Source: Candidatus Latescibacterota bacterium
Lineage (GTDB): Bacteria > Latescibacterota > 4484-107 > B68-G9
Assembly: GCA_012961755.1 (NCBI GenBank)
Contig: DTYS01000301.1
Span: 1 to 7,484 of the forward strand
Direction of reading: 5' to 3'
Length of the DNA stretch: 7,484 nucleotides
The number at the start of each line of letters is the position of its first letter. The first letter of the stretch is position 1. Below the pieces are notes generated by a model. The model was not told the DNA's origin. It ran no database searches and saw only the letters and a program-made list of their open reading frames with translations. Below are positions 1-5,887 of this stretch, piece by piece. Position numbers and translations under genes: made by a program.

Positions 1-234
1 AGGGTTGAAGTAGGAGATGTCGGTCCTTCCCACTGCTGCCCAGTCGTGGTTCCCCGCCACCACGAGTTCGGTCCTCTCCCGGACCATGTCTATGCACTTC
101 TGGGGATCGGCTCCGTATCCGACGAGGTCCCCGAGGCAGATGAGCTTGTCCGGGTCCTCCTTCCCTATGTGGTGGAGGACGACCTGGAGGGCCTCTAAGT
201 TACCGTGAACGTCGGAGATGAGGGCGTAGCGCAT
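1..234 (-). CDS. Metallophosphoesterase, YfcE/MJ0936-like (3' part outside window)
   Basis: Only the first 78 residues are in the window; the gene runs off the left edge. The N-terminus shows the calcineurin-like phosphoesterase signature in order: D8-x-H10 in the ISDVHGN motif, G35-D36 in GDLVGYG, and N62-H63-D64 in GNHD. These are the two-metal ligands of the family, so an active hydrolase of phosphodiesters or phosphoproteins is likely. The substrate cannot be told from the fragment. The GDLVGYG form with an early GNHDW matches the small YfcE/Metallophos_2 branch rather than the SbcD/Mre11 nucleases. The ATG follows the nusB stop codon directly, with AAGGAG six bases upstream inside the end of nusB, so it is probably the last or a late gene of the hslVU-nusB operon. 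The family call is firm and the function is open. Confidence 0.88.
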   Translation of the reverse strand, partial: MRYALISDVHGNLEALQVVLHHIGKEDPDKLICLGDLVGYGADPQKCIDMVRERTELVVAGNHDWAAVGRTDISYFNP

Positions 235-666
235 CTACGACTCCTTACTCAAGCCCTTTCCCTTCATCATTATGGCGTCCAAGACCCCGTTAACGAAGGC
301 GGGGGATTGAGATGTGCTGTACATGCGGGCGAGTTCCACAGCCTCATCTATGGATACCTTAGGTGGGACCTCTGGGAAGAAGAAATACTCCGCCAAGGCA
401 ATACGGATGAGGAGGCGATCTATCCTGCTTGTGCGCTCTATCCTCCAGTGCTCCAGAACATCGGCTATGATGGTGTCAAGTTCGTCCTTGTGCTTAAGGA
501 CCTTGCTGCTCAAGGCCTCAGCGAAGTCCCTGAGGGGTCCGGAAAGCCCCTCCCTGTCCGCTATCAGGGGGAAGACCTCCTGGAAGGGGTCGTCGGTGCT
601 CTCCAAAGCGTACAGTACCTTGAGTGCGACCTCCCTGGCACGCCTTCTTGACGGGGACCTCTTCAT
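235..666 (-). CDS. nusB: Transcription antitermination factor NusB
   Basis: This 143-residue protein has the normal length of NusB. NusB binds boxA RNA together with NusE (ribosomal protein S10) and supports antitermination, mainly in rRNA operons. The basic N-terminus (KRSPSRRRAREVALKVLYALE, residues 2-22) matches the arginine-rich RNA-binding helix of the family. The central WRIERTSRIDRLLIRIALAEY stretch (74-94), the PPKVSIDEAVELAR segment (101-114) and FVNGVLDAI (124-132) are family hallmarks of the all-helical fold. Its ATG overlaps the hslU stop in an ATGA arrangement, and only a weak GGT-type ribosome site precedes it, so translation is probably coupled to hslU. Placement behind hslVU differs from the ribH/nusB neighbourhood found in many bacteria. 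I see nothing abnormal in the protein. Confidence 0.95.
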   Translation of the reverse strand: MKRSPSRRRAREVALKVLYALESTDDPFQEVFPLIADREGLSGPLRDFAEALSSKVLKHKDELDTIIADVLEHWRIERTSRIDRLLIRIALAEYFFFPEVPPKVSIDEAVELARMYSTSQSPAFVNGVLDAIMMKGKGLSKES

Positions 667-1991
667 AATATGTACCTGCTTATGTCCTCGTCCTCTATTA
701 TGTCCTTGAGCTTGCGTCCCACGTAAGCCTTCGTTATCCTGACCTGCCTGTCCCTGAGGGAGGGGGCCTCGTAGAGCACATCCTCGAGCAAGGCGTTCAT
801 GACGGTCTGGAGCCTCCTCGCGCCTATGTTCTCCAGGCGGGAGTTAACCTCATCCGCTATCTTGGCTATCTCGTATATCGCCTCCTTCGTGAAGGTGAGC
901 TTCACACCTTCGGCCCAAAGGAGGGCCTTGTACTGCCTTACGAGGGCGTTCTTGGGCTCCGTGAGTATGCGGACGAAGTCCTCGGCCGTAAGGGGATCGA
1001 GCTCGACCCTTATGGGAAACCGGCCCTGGAGCTCGGGGATGAGGTCGGAGGGCTTGGATATGTGGAAGGCCCCCGCGGCTATGAAGAGGATGTGGTCGGT
1101 GCGGACCATCCCATATTTCGTCATGACGTTTGAACCCTCAACTATCGGGAGGAGGTCCCTTTGGACCCCCTCCCTGGAGACATCTATCTCTCCGTGCGTC
1201 CTCTCTCCTACTATCTTATCTATCTCATCTATGAATATGATCCCGGAGTTCTCCGTCAGGGAAACGGCCTCGGATATCACCTGGTCCATGTCTATGAGCT
1301 TCTGTGCCTCCTGTTGCGCGAGGACCTTCCGTGCCTCGGCGACCGTGACCCTCCTCCTCTTCGGCCGAGGGGGGAGGACGTTCTCGAATATCTCTTGGAT
1401 GTTCACCCCCATCTCCTCCAATCCCACGGGGGAGAAGACCTCTATCATGGGGAAGCGGTCGGAGGGAAGCTCGAGTTCCACCATGTGATGGTCCAGCTTC
1501 CCGGCCCTCAGCTGACGGTGCAGCCTCTCCCTCTTGTGGCGGTAATTCCCGTCCTGGTCCTTCCTGCGCCTTTTGGGTGGGGGGAGGAGGATGTCCAGTA
1601 GCCTTTCCTCGGCGAGCATCTGTGCCTCGTCCTGCACCTTCGCCACCTTCTCCGCCCTCACCATGTTCACCGCTATGTCCACCAGGTCCCTGACCATAGA
1701 TTCGACGTCCCTGCCCACGTAACCCACCTCCGTGAACTTGGACGCCTCTACCTTTAGGAACGGGGCCCCGGCGAGCTGGGCGAGCCTCCGGGCCATCTCG
1801 GTCTTTCCGACGCCCGTGGGACCTATCATGAGGATGTTGTTGGGGAGTATCTCCTCCCTTATGTCCTCAGGAGCGTGCTGTCTCCTCCAACGGTTCCTGA
1901 GGGCTATGGCGACGGCTCGCTTGGCCTTCTCCTGGCCGATTATGTACTTATCAAGCTCGGCCACTATCTCCTTGGGGGTGAGAAACCTCAC
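663..1991 (-). CDS. hslU: HslUV protease ATPase subunit HslU (ClpY)
   Basis: HslU is the hexameric AAA+ unfoldase that binds substrate, hydrolyses ATP and threads proteins into the HslV peptidase in the cytoplasm. The 442 residues match the usual length (E. coli HslU has 443). Visible elements are the N-terminal LTPKEIVAELDKYIIGQ (4-20), Walker A GPTGVGKT (57-64), the pore loop GYVG (90-93), a basic, charged intermediate domain (about 110-240), Walker B IIFIDE (251-256), the arginine finger in ELQGRFP (R324) and sensor 2 GARR (390-393). The C-terminus ISRYIL corresponds to the SRFIL-type tail that inserts into HslV pockets to activate it. The start is a GTG with GGAGG four bases upstream, and it overlaps the hslV stop as GTGA. 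That gives tight coupling with its partner gene. Confidence 0.97.
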   Translation of the reverse strand: MRFLTPKEIVAELDKYIIGQEKAKRAVAIALRNRWRRQHAPEDIREEILPNNILMIGPTGVGKTEMARRLAQLAGAPFLKVEASKFTEVGYVGRDVESMVRDLVDIAVNMVRAEKVAKVQDEAQMLAEERLLDILLPPPKRRRKDQDGNYRHKRERLHRQLRAGKLDHHMVELELPSDRFPMIEVFSPVGLEEMGVNIQEIFENVLPPRPKRRRVTVAEARKVLAQQEAQKLIDMDQVISEAVSLTENSGIIFIDEIDKIVGERTHGEIDVSREGVQRDLLPIVEGSNVMTKYGMVRTDHILFIAAGAFHISKPSDLIPELQGRFPIRVELDPLTAEDFVRILTEPKNALVRQYKALLWAEGVKLTFTKEAIYEIAKIADEVNSRLENIGARRLQTVMNALLEDVLYEAPSLRDRQVRITKAYVGRKLKDIIEDEDISRYIL

Positions 1992-2542
1992 AGTTCCTCC
2001 ACCACTATGTTCTCATTGGTGTAGACGCATATCGAGGCCGCTATCCTCAGGGAGCGCTCAACCACCTCCCTGGGGCCCATCTTAGGGTCGGCGTCCAGGT
2101 AGGCCCTGGCCGCGGCCATAGCATAAGCTCCCCCGGAACCTATGGCCACTATGCCATCGTCGGGTTCTATAAGGTCACCCTCCCCCGAAAGTATGAGCGC
2201 GTGCTCGGTGTCTAGGACGGCCAGAAGTGCGTCCAACCTCCTCAGATACCTATCGGTGCGCCACTCCTTTACGAGCTCCACGGACGCCCTTAGGAGGTTC
2301 CCCCTGTGTTCCTCGAGCTTGCCCTCGAACCTCTCGAAGAGGGCCAGGGCATCCCCTGCCGCTCCGGCGACCCCTGCAAGTATGGTGCCGTTCCAGAGCT
2401 TGCGGACCTTGGTCGCCTTGTGCTTCATTATGGTCTCCCCGAAGGTCACCTGCCCGTCCCCTCCCAAGGCCGCATGTCCCTTGTATCTGAGGCCGACTAT
2501 CGTCGTGCCCCTTATACCCGGATGTTCGGCAAATCGGTCCAC
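1988..2542 (-). CDS. hslV: HslUV protease catalytic subunit HslV (ClpQ) with short propeptide
   Basis: HslV is the dodecameric N-terminal-nucleophile peptidase of the HslUV protease. The catalytic threonine begins the TTIVGLRYKG motif. Counting from it, Asp17 (in GGDGQVT) and Lys33 (in KATKVRKL) fall at the expected active-site positions, and the mature part of 172 residues matches the family. KEWRTDR, AIGSGGAYA and the end ICVYTNENIVVEEL are also typical. The longest frame starts at a GTG at 2593 and would give 201 residues. I prefer the GTG at 2542 because GGAGG lies five bases upstream of it, and a TTGACA/TACATT promoter overlaps the longer N-terminus and would start transcription near 2572. 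The product then has 184 residues, with 12 residues before the threonine. The residue before it is Gly, as in self-processed proteasome beta subunits. Identity is certain; the start is inferred. Confidence 0.93.
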   Translation of the reverse strand: MDRFAEHPGIRGTTIVGLRYKGHAALGGDGQVTFGETIMKHKATKVRKLWNGTILAGVAGAAGDALALFERFEGKLEEHRGNLLRASVELVKEWRTDRYLRRLDALLAVLDTEHALILSGEGDLIEPDDGIVAIGSGGAYAMAAARAYLDADPKMGPREVVERSLRIAASICVYTNENIVVEEL

Positions 2543-2547
2543 TGCGT

Positions 2548-2552
2548 CCTCC
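2548..2552 (-). promoter_or_regulatory. Ribosome binding site that sets the hslV start
   Basis: On the minus strand GGAGG is followed by five bases (ACGCA) and then GTG at 2542. No comparable site precedes the upstream GTG or ATG at 2593 and 2590. This favours the shorter HslV. Confidence 0.7.
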
Positions 2553-2579
2553 AGGTTGAGGTTGGCCCTTCTGCGGGGA

Positions 2580-2608
2580 AATGTACCCATCACCCGAGTT
2601 TATGTCAA
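2580..2608 (-). promoter_or_regulatory. Predicted sigma70-type promoter of the hslVU operon
   Basis: The minus strand carries TTGACA (2608-2603, a perfect -35 box), a 17-base spacer, and TACATT (2585-2580, four of six matches to the -10 consensus). Transcription would begin near 2572-2574 and leave about 30 bases of leader before the GTG at 2542. The two boxes flank and overlap the extended hslV start codons at 2593 and 2590, which is why those starts look unlikely. This is prediction from pattern only. Confidence 0.68.
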
Positions 2609-2625
2609 GCCTTTTTCTGTTGACT
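2603..2625. promoter_or_regulatory. Divergent promoter core with mirrored -35 boxes
   Basis: TGTCAA (2603-2608) and TTGACT (2620-2625) are the two -35 boxes of the divergent promoters and form an inverted GTCAA/TTGAC pair. The 11 bases between them are T-rich. The two RNA polymerase sites would face away from each other with almost no space between. The same symmetry could serve as an operator, but nothing here identifies a regulator. A CTTTTTC direct repeat (2611-2617 and 2624-2630, period 13) lies over the same segment. Confidence 0.45.
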
Positions 2626-2648
2626 TTTTCCGGAAATTATGATATCCT
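2620..2648 (+). promoter_or_regulatory. Predicted sigma70-type promoter of the aromatic amino acid gene pair
   Basis: TTGACT (2620-2625), a 17-base spacer and TATCCT (2643-2648) give five and four matches to the -35 and -10 consensus. Transcription would start near 2655, leaving a leader of about 30 bases before the ATG at 2684. TATGAT at 2638-2643 is a better -10 box by sequence but sits only 12 bases from TTGACT, so it would need a different, poorer -35. No attenuator or leader peptide is seen. Confidence 0.62.
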
Positions 2649-2671
2649 TAGAAACCGCGGAAGCTCTCCCC

Positions 2672-2680
2672 AAGGAGGTG
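2672..2680 (+). promoter_or_regulatory. Ribosome binding site that sets the chorismate mutase start
   Basis: AAGGAGGTG is followed by AAG and the ATG at 2684, with five bases between GGAGG and the start codon. This near-perfect anti-16S match decides for 2684 over the upstream in-frame ATG at 2639, which has no such site and lies inside the predicted promoter. Confidence 0.8.
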
Positions 2681-2683
2681 AAG

Positions 2684-2977
2684 ATGGACCGCGAAGGCAT
2701 AAGGGACTGGAGGATGAAGATAGACGTTATAGATGAGATACTGGTGGACCTGCTGAACCGCAGGGCAAGCTTCGCGCTGGAGATAGGGAGGATAAAGAAG
2801 CTCAAGGGACTTCCCATCCACATGCCGGAGAGGGAGGAGGAGATACTGGAGCACGTCCAGAGGGTGAACAGGGGGCCTTTAACCGACGATATGGTCAAGA
2901 GGCTCTTCGAAAGGATATTGGATGAATCCAGAAGGCTCGAAAGGGAATACAGCTACGGAGGTGAGGAGCTATGGTAG
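2684..2977 (+). CDS. Chorismate mutase, AroQ class, free-standing
   Basis: The 97-residue all-helical protein converts chorismate to prephenate, the branch point to Phe and Tyr. Aligned by eye to the E. coli P-protein mutase domain, the active-site residues are present: R10 (for R11), R27 (R28), K38 (K39) and the R50-E51 pair (R51-E52). The position of E. coli Q88 appears to be E86; a glutamate is also found there in the yeast enzyme. The motif IDEILVDLLNRRASFALEIGRIK (residues 16-38) is the family's first long helix. An in-frame ATG at 2639 would add 15 residues, but the ATG at 2684 has a much better ribosome site. The stop overlaps the next start by 7 bases, so the two enzymes are probably made together. 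There is no ACT or prephenate dehydratase domain. Confidence 0.92.
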   Translation: MDREGIRDWRMKIDVIDEILVDLLNRRASFALEIGRIKKLKGLPIHMPEREEEILEHVQRVNRGPLTDDMVKRLFERILDESRRLEREYSYGGEELW

Positions 2978-3984
2978 TAGTGATGGAGTCGAACGCCACG
3001 GAGGAACAGATCCAACGGGTCATACACAAGCTGAGCGATCTGGGCTTCGACGTCCACCGATCCACGGGCGTCACGAGGACCGTGCTCGGGGCCATAGGTG
3101 ACAAGACGGGGATAGACATAAGGGACATAGAGGTCCTTCCTGGGGTGAGGGAGGTCATACAGATAACCGAACCCTACAAGCTCGCAAGTAGGACGTTCAA
3201 TCCTGAGGATACCGTCGTCAAGGTGAGGGACGTTGAGATAGGGGGGGATAAGGTGGTGGTCATGGCCGGCCCCTGCGCTGTGGAGGGCAGGGACCAGATA
3301 ATGACCATAGCTGAGAAGGTCAAGAGGGCCGGGGCGCGCATACTCCGCGGCGGGGCATTCAAACCTAGGACGTCCCCCTACAGCTTTCAGGGGTTGGGGG
3401 AGAAGGGGTTGAGGTACTTGAGGGAGGCCGGAGATGCCTTCGAAATGCCGGTGATCACCGAGGTTATGGAGAGGGACCAGGTGGACCTGGTGGCGGAGTA
3501 TGCGGATATACTCCAGGTCGGGGCGAGGAACATGCAGAACTACGCCCTACTTAAGGAACTCGGAAGGTTGCGCAAGCCCGTCCTCCTTAAGAGGGGTATG
3601 GCTTCGCCGATAGAGGAATGGCTCATGTCCGCCGAATACCTACTTTCGGGTGGGAACTTCAACGTGATCCTCTGCGAAAGGGGGATAAGGACCTTTGAAA
3701 GGTACACGAGGAACACCATGGACATAAGTGCCATCCCCGTGATACACAAGTTGAGCCACCTGCCCATCGTTGCGGACCCGAGCCACGGTACGGGGATCCG
3801 TAACAAGGTCATACCTATGGCGAGGGCTGCGGTAGCCGCCGGGGCGGACGGACTCCTGATCGAGGTACACCACGACCCCGAGCACGCGCTGTCCGATGGG
3901 GCTCAATCCCTATATCCCGAGCAATTTGAAGTCCTAATGAGGGAGATAAAGGTGATAGCTTCGGTGTTGGGAAAGGAGATGTAG
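2971..3984 (+). CDS. aroF: 3-deoxy-7-phosphoheptulonate (DAHP) synthase, type I-beta with N-terminal regulatory domain
   Basis: DAHP synthase condenses phosphoenolpyruvate and erythrose 4-phosphate, the first shikimate pathway step. Length (337) and architecture match the Thermotoga maritima enzyme (338). Residues 1 to about 65 form a ferredoxin-like domain that gives Tyr/Phe feedback control in that enzyme. The barrel follows, with AGPCAVEG (99-106; metal ligand C102), KPRTSPYSFQG (131-141; substrate binding), GARNMQN (184-190), LLKRG (205-209), DPSHGTG (269-275; H272) and EVHHDPEHALSDGAQSL (298-314; metal ligands E298 and D309). The ATG at 2971 has GGAGGTG seven bases upstream, inside the chorismate mutase gene. 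KDO-8-phosphate synthase is the close alternative, but the N-terminal domain and the chorismate mutase neighbour favour DAHP synthase. The symbol follows the Thermotoga usage; aroG or aroA is used elsewhere. Confidence 0.95.
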   Translation: MVVVMESNATEEQIQRVIHKLSDLGFDVHRSTGVTRTVLGAIGDKTGIDIRDIEVLPGVREVIQITEPYKLASRTFNPEDTVVKVRDVEIGGDKVVVMAGPCAVEGRDQIMTIAEKVKRAGARILRGGAFKPRTSPYSFQGLGEKGLRYLREAGDAFEMPVITEVMERDQVDLVAEYADILQVGARNMQNYALLKELGRLRKPVLLKRGMASPIEEWLMSAEYLLSGGNFNVILCERGIRTFERYTRNTMDISAIPVIHKLSHLPIVADPSHGTGIRNKVIPMARAAVAAGADGLLIEVHHDPEHALSDGAQSLYPEQFEVLMREIKVIASVLGKEM

Positions 3985-3987
3985 GGG

Positions 3988-5244
3988 TTATGTGCTCAGC
4001 CTCCGGGCTATGTATACCGCGAGGACTTCGGTGGCCGTCAGAAGTTTCCCTATCTCTACGTACTCGTCCGGAGCGTGGCACTTGTCCCCCTTGCCGGGCC
4101 CGAACATAACCGTAGGCATGCGTCCGAGCCGGGCGAGGTAAGCGGCGTCTCCCCAGGCCGGTATCTCTCTTACCACAGGTTCTCTCCCTAAGACCTCCCT
4201 GAAGGCATCGGCCAATCCCCCCACTAAGGGTTCATCCGGGTCGGTCCTGTAGGGAAGCAGGTCCTTGACCCACGTTATCTCGGAAGGATGCTCCGAGAGC
4301 CAAGGGTCCTCGGCCTCGGCCCTCCGCACGAATTCCTCGAACCTCCTCATTATGGGCCTTCCTCCCCAGCCGAACCCTTCCTTCTCCGCCTCTTCGGCTT
4401 CCTCTACCTTGTATACGATGTTCAGGCTCAGGTAGGCCCTCCCCGGGACTACGGCAGGATGCGTCCCCGACCTGAATATCCCGAGGTTTACCGCAGCCTC
4501 CCTCTCTTCAGAGAACGCATCCATCCCCTGCTTGACAACGAGGGCCTTCTCTATAGCGCTCACCCCGAGGCCGCTCGCAGAATGGGCTTCCCTGCCCTCC
4601 ACCTCTAAGTCCACCGTGAGGCATCCCCCGCAGCCGATGGTTATGGCCAGGTCGTTCCCGTCCACGACTATCGCCTCGTCCCCCCTGTAACCCTCATATA
4701 TGCAGGCTAAGGTCCCCGCCCCGCTCCCGTTGCACTCCTCGTCCACCACGCTTTCGTATACTATCCTTCCCCTGAGCTTAATCCCGGACTCCAATACTGC
4801 CCTTACGGCCATGAGTCCTACCGTGAGCCCGCCCTTACAGTCGCTCGTTCCCCTTCCCCATATCTTACCGTCCCTGACCTCGGCGGAGAAGGGGGATACG
4901 GTCATGCCGGATACGGCCACGGTGTCCATGTGACCGTTTATGACGAGTGTGGGACCTTCGCCGAAGTCCCAGATCCCGACGAGGTTCGGTCTGTCCTTGA
5001 AGACCCTGTCCTTAGGGCCCAACACCCCCATCTTTGAATATATCCCCTCGGGGGGCTGGAAGGTCCTGGTCTCGGCACCTAAGTCCTTAAGGATAGGCTC
5101 CAGGAACCTTTGGCCCTGGAGCTCCCCTCCGGGCTCGGGGTCGCCGCTGTACGGGTTCACGGTGTTTATCCTCACGAGGTCACGGCATAGGGATACTATC
5201 CCCTCCGAGAGCTCCCTCACCTTCTCCCTGACCCTGTCGATCAT
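3988..5244 (-). CDS. M20-family metallopeptidase/deacylase (ArgE/DapE-like)
   Basis: This 418-residue cytoplasmic enzyme is a two-zinc amide hydrolase. The expected residues are all visible: H105 and catalytic D107 in NGHMDTV, bridging D135 in RGTSDCKGG, the general base E169 and ligand E170 in VVDEE, D195 in VVDGND, H221 of the dimerisation domain in GREAHSASG, and C-terminal ligand H390 in CHAPDEY. The lid domain (about 205-320) carries an acidic insertion (EEAEEAEKEG, 281-290). Family members remove acyl groups from N-acetylornithine or N-succinyl-diaminopimelate, or cleave dipeptides. No arg or dap gene is nearby, so the substrate is not assigned. The ATG overlaps the GNAT stop (ATGA), with a GGGGGAG ribosome site inside the GNAT gene. 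It ends tail to tail with the DAHP synthase gene. Confidence 0.93.
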   Translation of the reverse strand: MIDRVREKVRELSEGIVSLCRDLVRINTVNPYSGDPEPGGELQGQRFLEPILKDLGAETRTFQPPEGIYSKMGVLGPKDRVFKDRPNLVGIWDFGEGPTLVINGHMDTVAVSGMTVSPFSAEVRDGKIWGRGTSDCKGGLTVGLMAVRAVLESGIKLRGRIVYESVVDEECNGSGAGTLACIYEGYRGDEAIVVDGNDLAITIGCGGCLTVDLEVEGREAHSASGLGVSAIEKALVVKQGMDAFSEEREAAVNLGIFRSGTHPAVVPGRAYLSLNIVYKVEEAEEAEKEGFGWGGRPIMRRFEEFVRRAEAEDPWLSEHPSEITWVKDLLPYRTDPDEPLVGGLADAFREVLGREPVVREIPAWGDAAYLARLGRMPTVMFGPGKGDKCHAPDEYVEIGKLLTATEVLAVYIARRLST

Positions 5245-5717
5245 CTCTCCCCCAGGGGCATAACGTAGTGTATCTGCCTTGCGACCTCCACGAACCCCAC
5301 CTTCGGATAGAACTCCTTTCCTACCTCGTTCTGTTCCAGGGTCTCTATCTTCACCATCTCCATCCCTTTTTCCTTCAGATAGTTCAGGGCCCTCTCCATT
5401 AGGGCCTTACCTATGCCCTTCCTCCTATGCTCAGGGAGGACCGCAAGGTTGGGTATCCAGCCTATCTTGGTGTCGTGGTCCAGGCGGGTGGTTACGTAGC
5501 CTACAGGCCTCCCGTCCTCCTCCGCGACGAATATGCCCTCGGGGTTGGCCTCTATATCCCAGATTATGTGACGGGCCTTCCTGAACTTCCAGTCCGTTCC
5601 TCCTACCTTCCCGAACTTCCTTTCTACGTTCTGGTCTATGGATACCCCATCGAAACATATCAAGGTTATCCGGACGAGGAAGTCCCTGTCCTCCGGGACG
5701 TAGGACCTTATCCTCAT
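5241..5717 (-). CDS. GNAT-family N-acetyltransferase
   Basis: The 158 residues form a single GNAT domain. The acetyl-CoA binding motif A is clear at 90-107, with NLAVLPEHRRKGIGKAL and the pyrophosphate loop R98-R99-K100-G101-I102-G103. Motif B is near the end (NEVGKEFYPKVGFVEVARQI, 130-149). The stretch before motif A (GIFVAEEDGRPVGYVTTRLD, 61-80) is the usual beta2-beta3 hairpin. The substrate cannot be read from sequence; amines, amino acids and protein N-termini are all possible. The RimI group has a similar motif, but the N-terminal part here is not RimI-like. The ATG overlaps the stop of the preceding 57-residue gene (ATGA), with GGAGG seven bases upstream, and its own stop overlaps the M20 gene start. 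An acetyltransferase next to a possible deacylase is suggestive but not proof of a shared substrate. Confidence 0.9.
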   Translation of the reverse strand: MRIRSYVPEDRDFLVRITLICFDGVSIDQNVERKFGKVGGTDWKFRKARHIIWDIEANPEGIFVAEEDGRPVGYVTTRLDHDTKIGWIPNLAVLPEHRRKGIGKALMERALNYLKEKGMEMVKIETLEQNEVGKEFYPKVGFVEVARQIHYVMPLGER

Positions 5718-5887
5718 TCGTTACCCTCCATCTTCCTCAACTTTCTGATAGCTCTTTCCGCCTGCTCCCCGGAGAGCACTATCTCGCCCATGATGGGGCA
5801 GTACACCAGCACGTAGGTCTTGGTCCCGTCCCCGGGGAACTTCCCGTACTCCTTACGCTCCCTCACTATCTTGGCCGTGCACTCCAT
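5714..5887 (-). CDS. Small protein of unknown function, 57 residues
   Basis: I do not recognise this protein. It fills a gap between the Trm112-like and GNAT genes and is below common length cut-offs. The ATG at 5887 has GGGAGG (5898-5893) five bases upstream, and the stop overlaps the GNAT start in an ATGA junction, the same style as its neighbours. The translation is compact and protein-like: a basic N-terminal half (MECTAKIVRERKEYGKFPGD), a hydrophobic beta-like stretch YVLVYCPIMGEIVLSG (25-40), and a charged helix EQAERAIRKLRKMEGNE (41-57). Cys3 and Cys30 are the only cysteines; a lone CxxC is absent, so a metal site within one chain is unlikely. No signal peptide or membrane segment is seen. 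Its start lies within the last 35 bases of the Trm112 gene. Confidence 0.78.
   Translation of the reverse strand: MECTAKIVRERKEYGKFPGDGTKTYVLVYCPIMGEIVLSGEQAERAIRKLRKMEGNE

Noticed and set aside
205..651. Plus-strand open frame of 148 codons opposite nusB
   Set aside because: It covers nusB on the other strand, has no ribosome site or recognisable domain, and nusB explains the region.
799..1488. Long plus-strand open frame of 229 codons opposite hslU
   Set aside because: It is antisense to a complete HslU with all motifs. The translation is rich in Ser, Thr and Arg without family features, as expected from the opposite strand of a G+C-rich gene.
2611..2630. CTTTTTC direct repeat in the divergent region as an operator
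   Set aside because: The units are short T-runs with a 13-base period, likely by chance in an A+T-rich promoter; no regulator is suggested.
2142..2642. Plus-strand open frame opposite hslV and into the divergent promoter
   Set aside because: Its protein is low-complexity and antisense to HslV; it has no start signal.
2605..2898. Minus-strand open frame opposite the chorismate mutase
   Set aside because: The serine-rich translation is the usual antisense shadow, and the plus-strand protein has conserved AroQ active-site residues.
3998..4009. Small hairpin AGCC/GGCT near the convergent stops, possible terminator
   Set aside because: The stem is only 4 pairs, there is no T-run, and it lies inside the M20 coding sequence.
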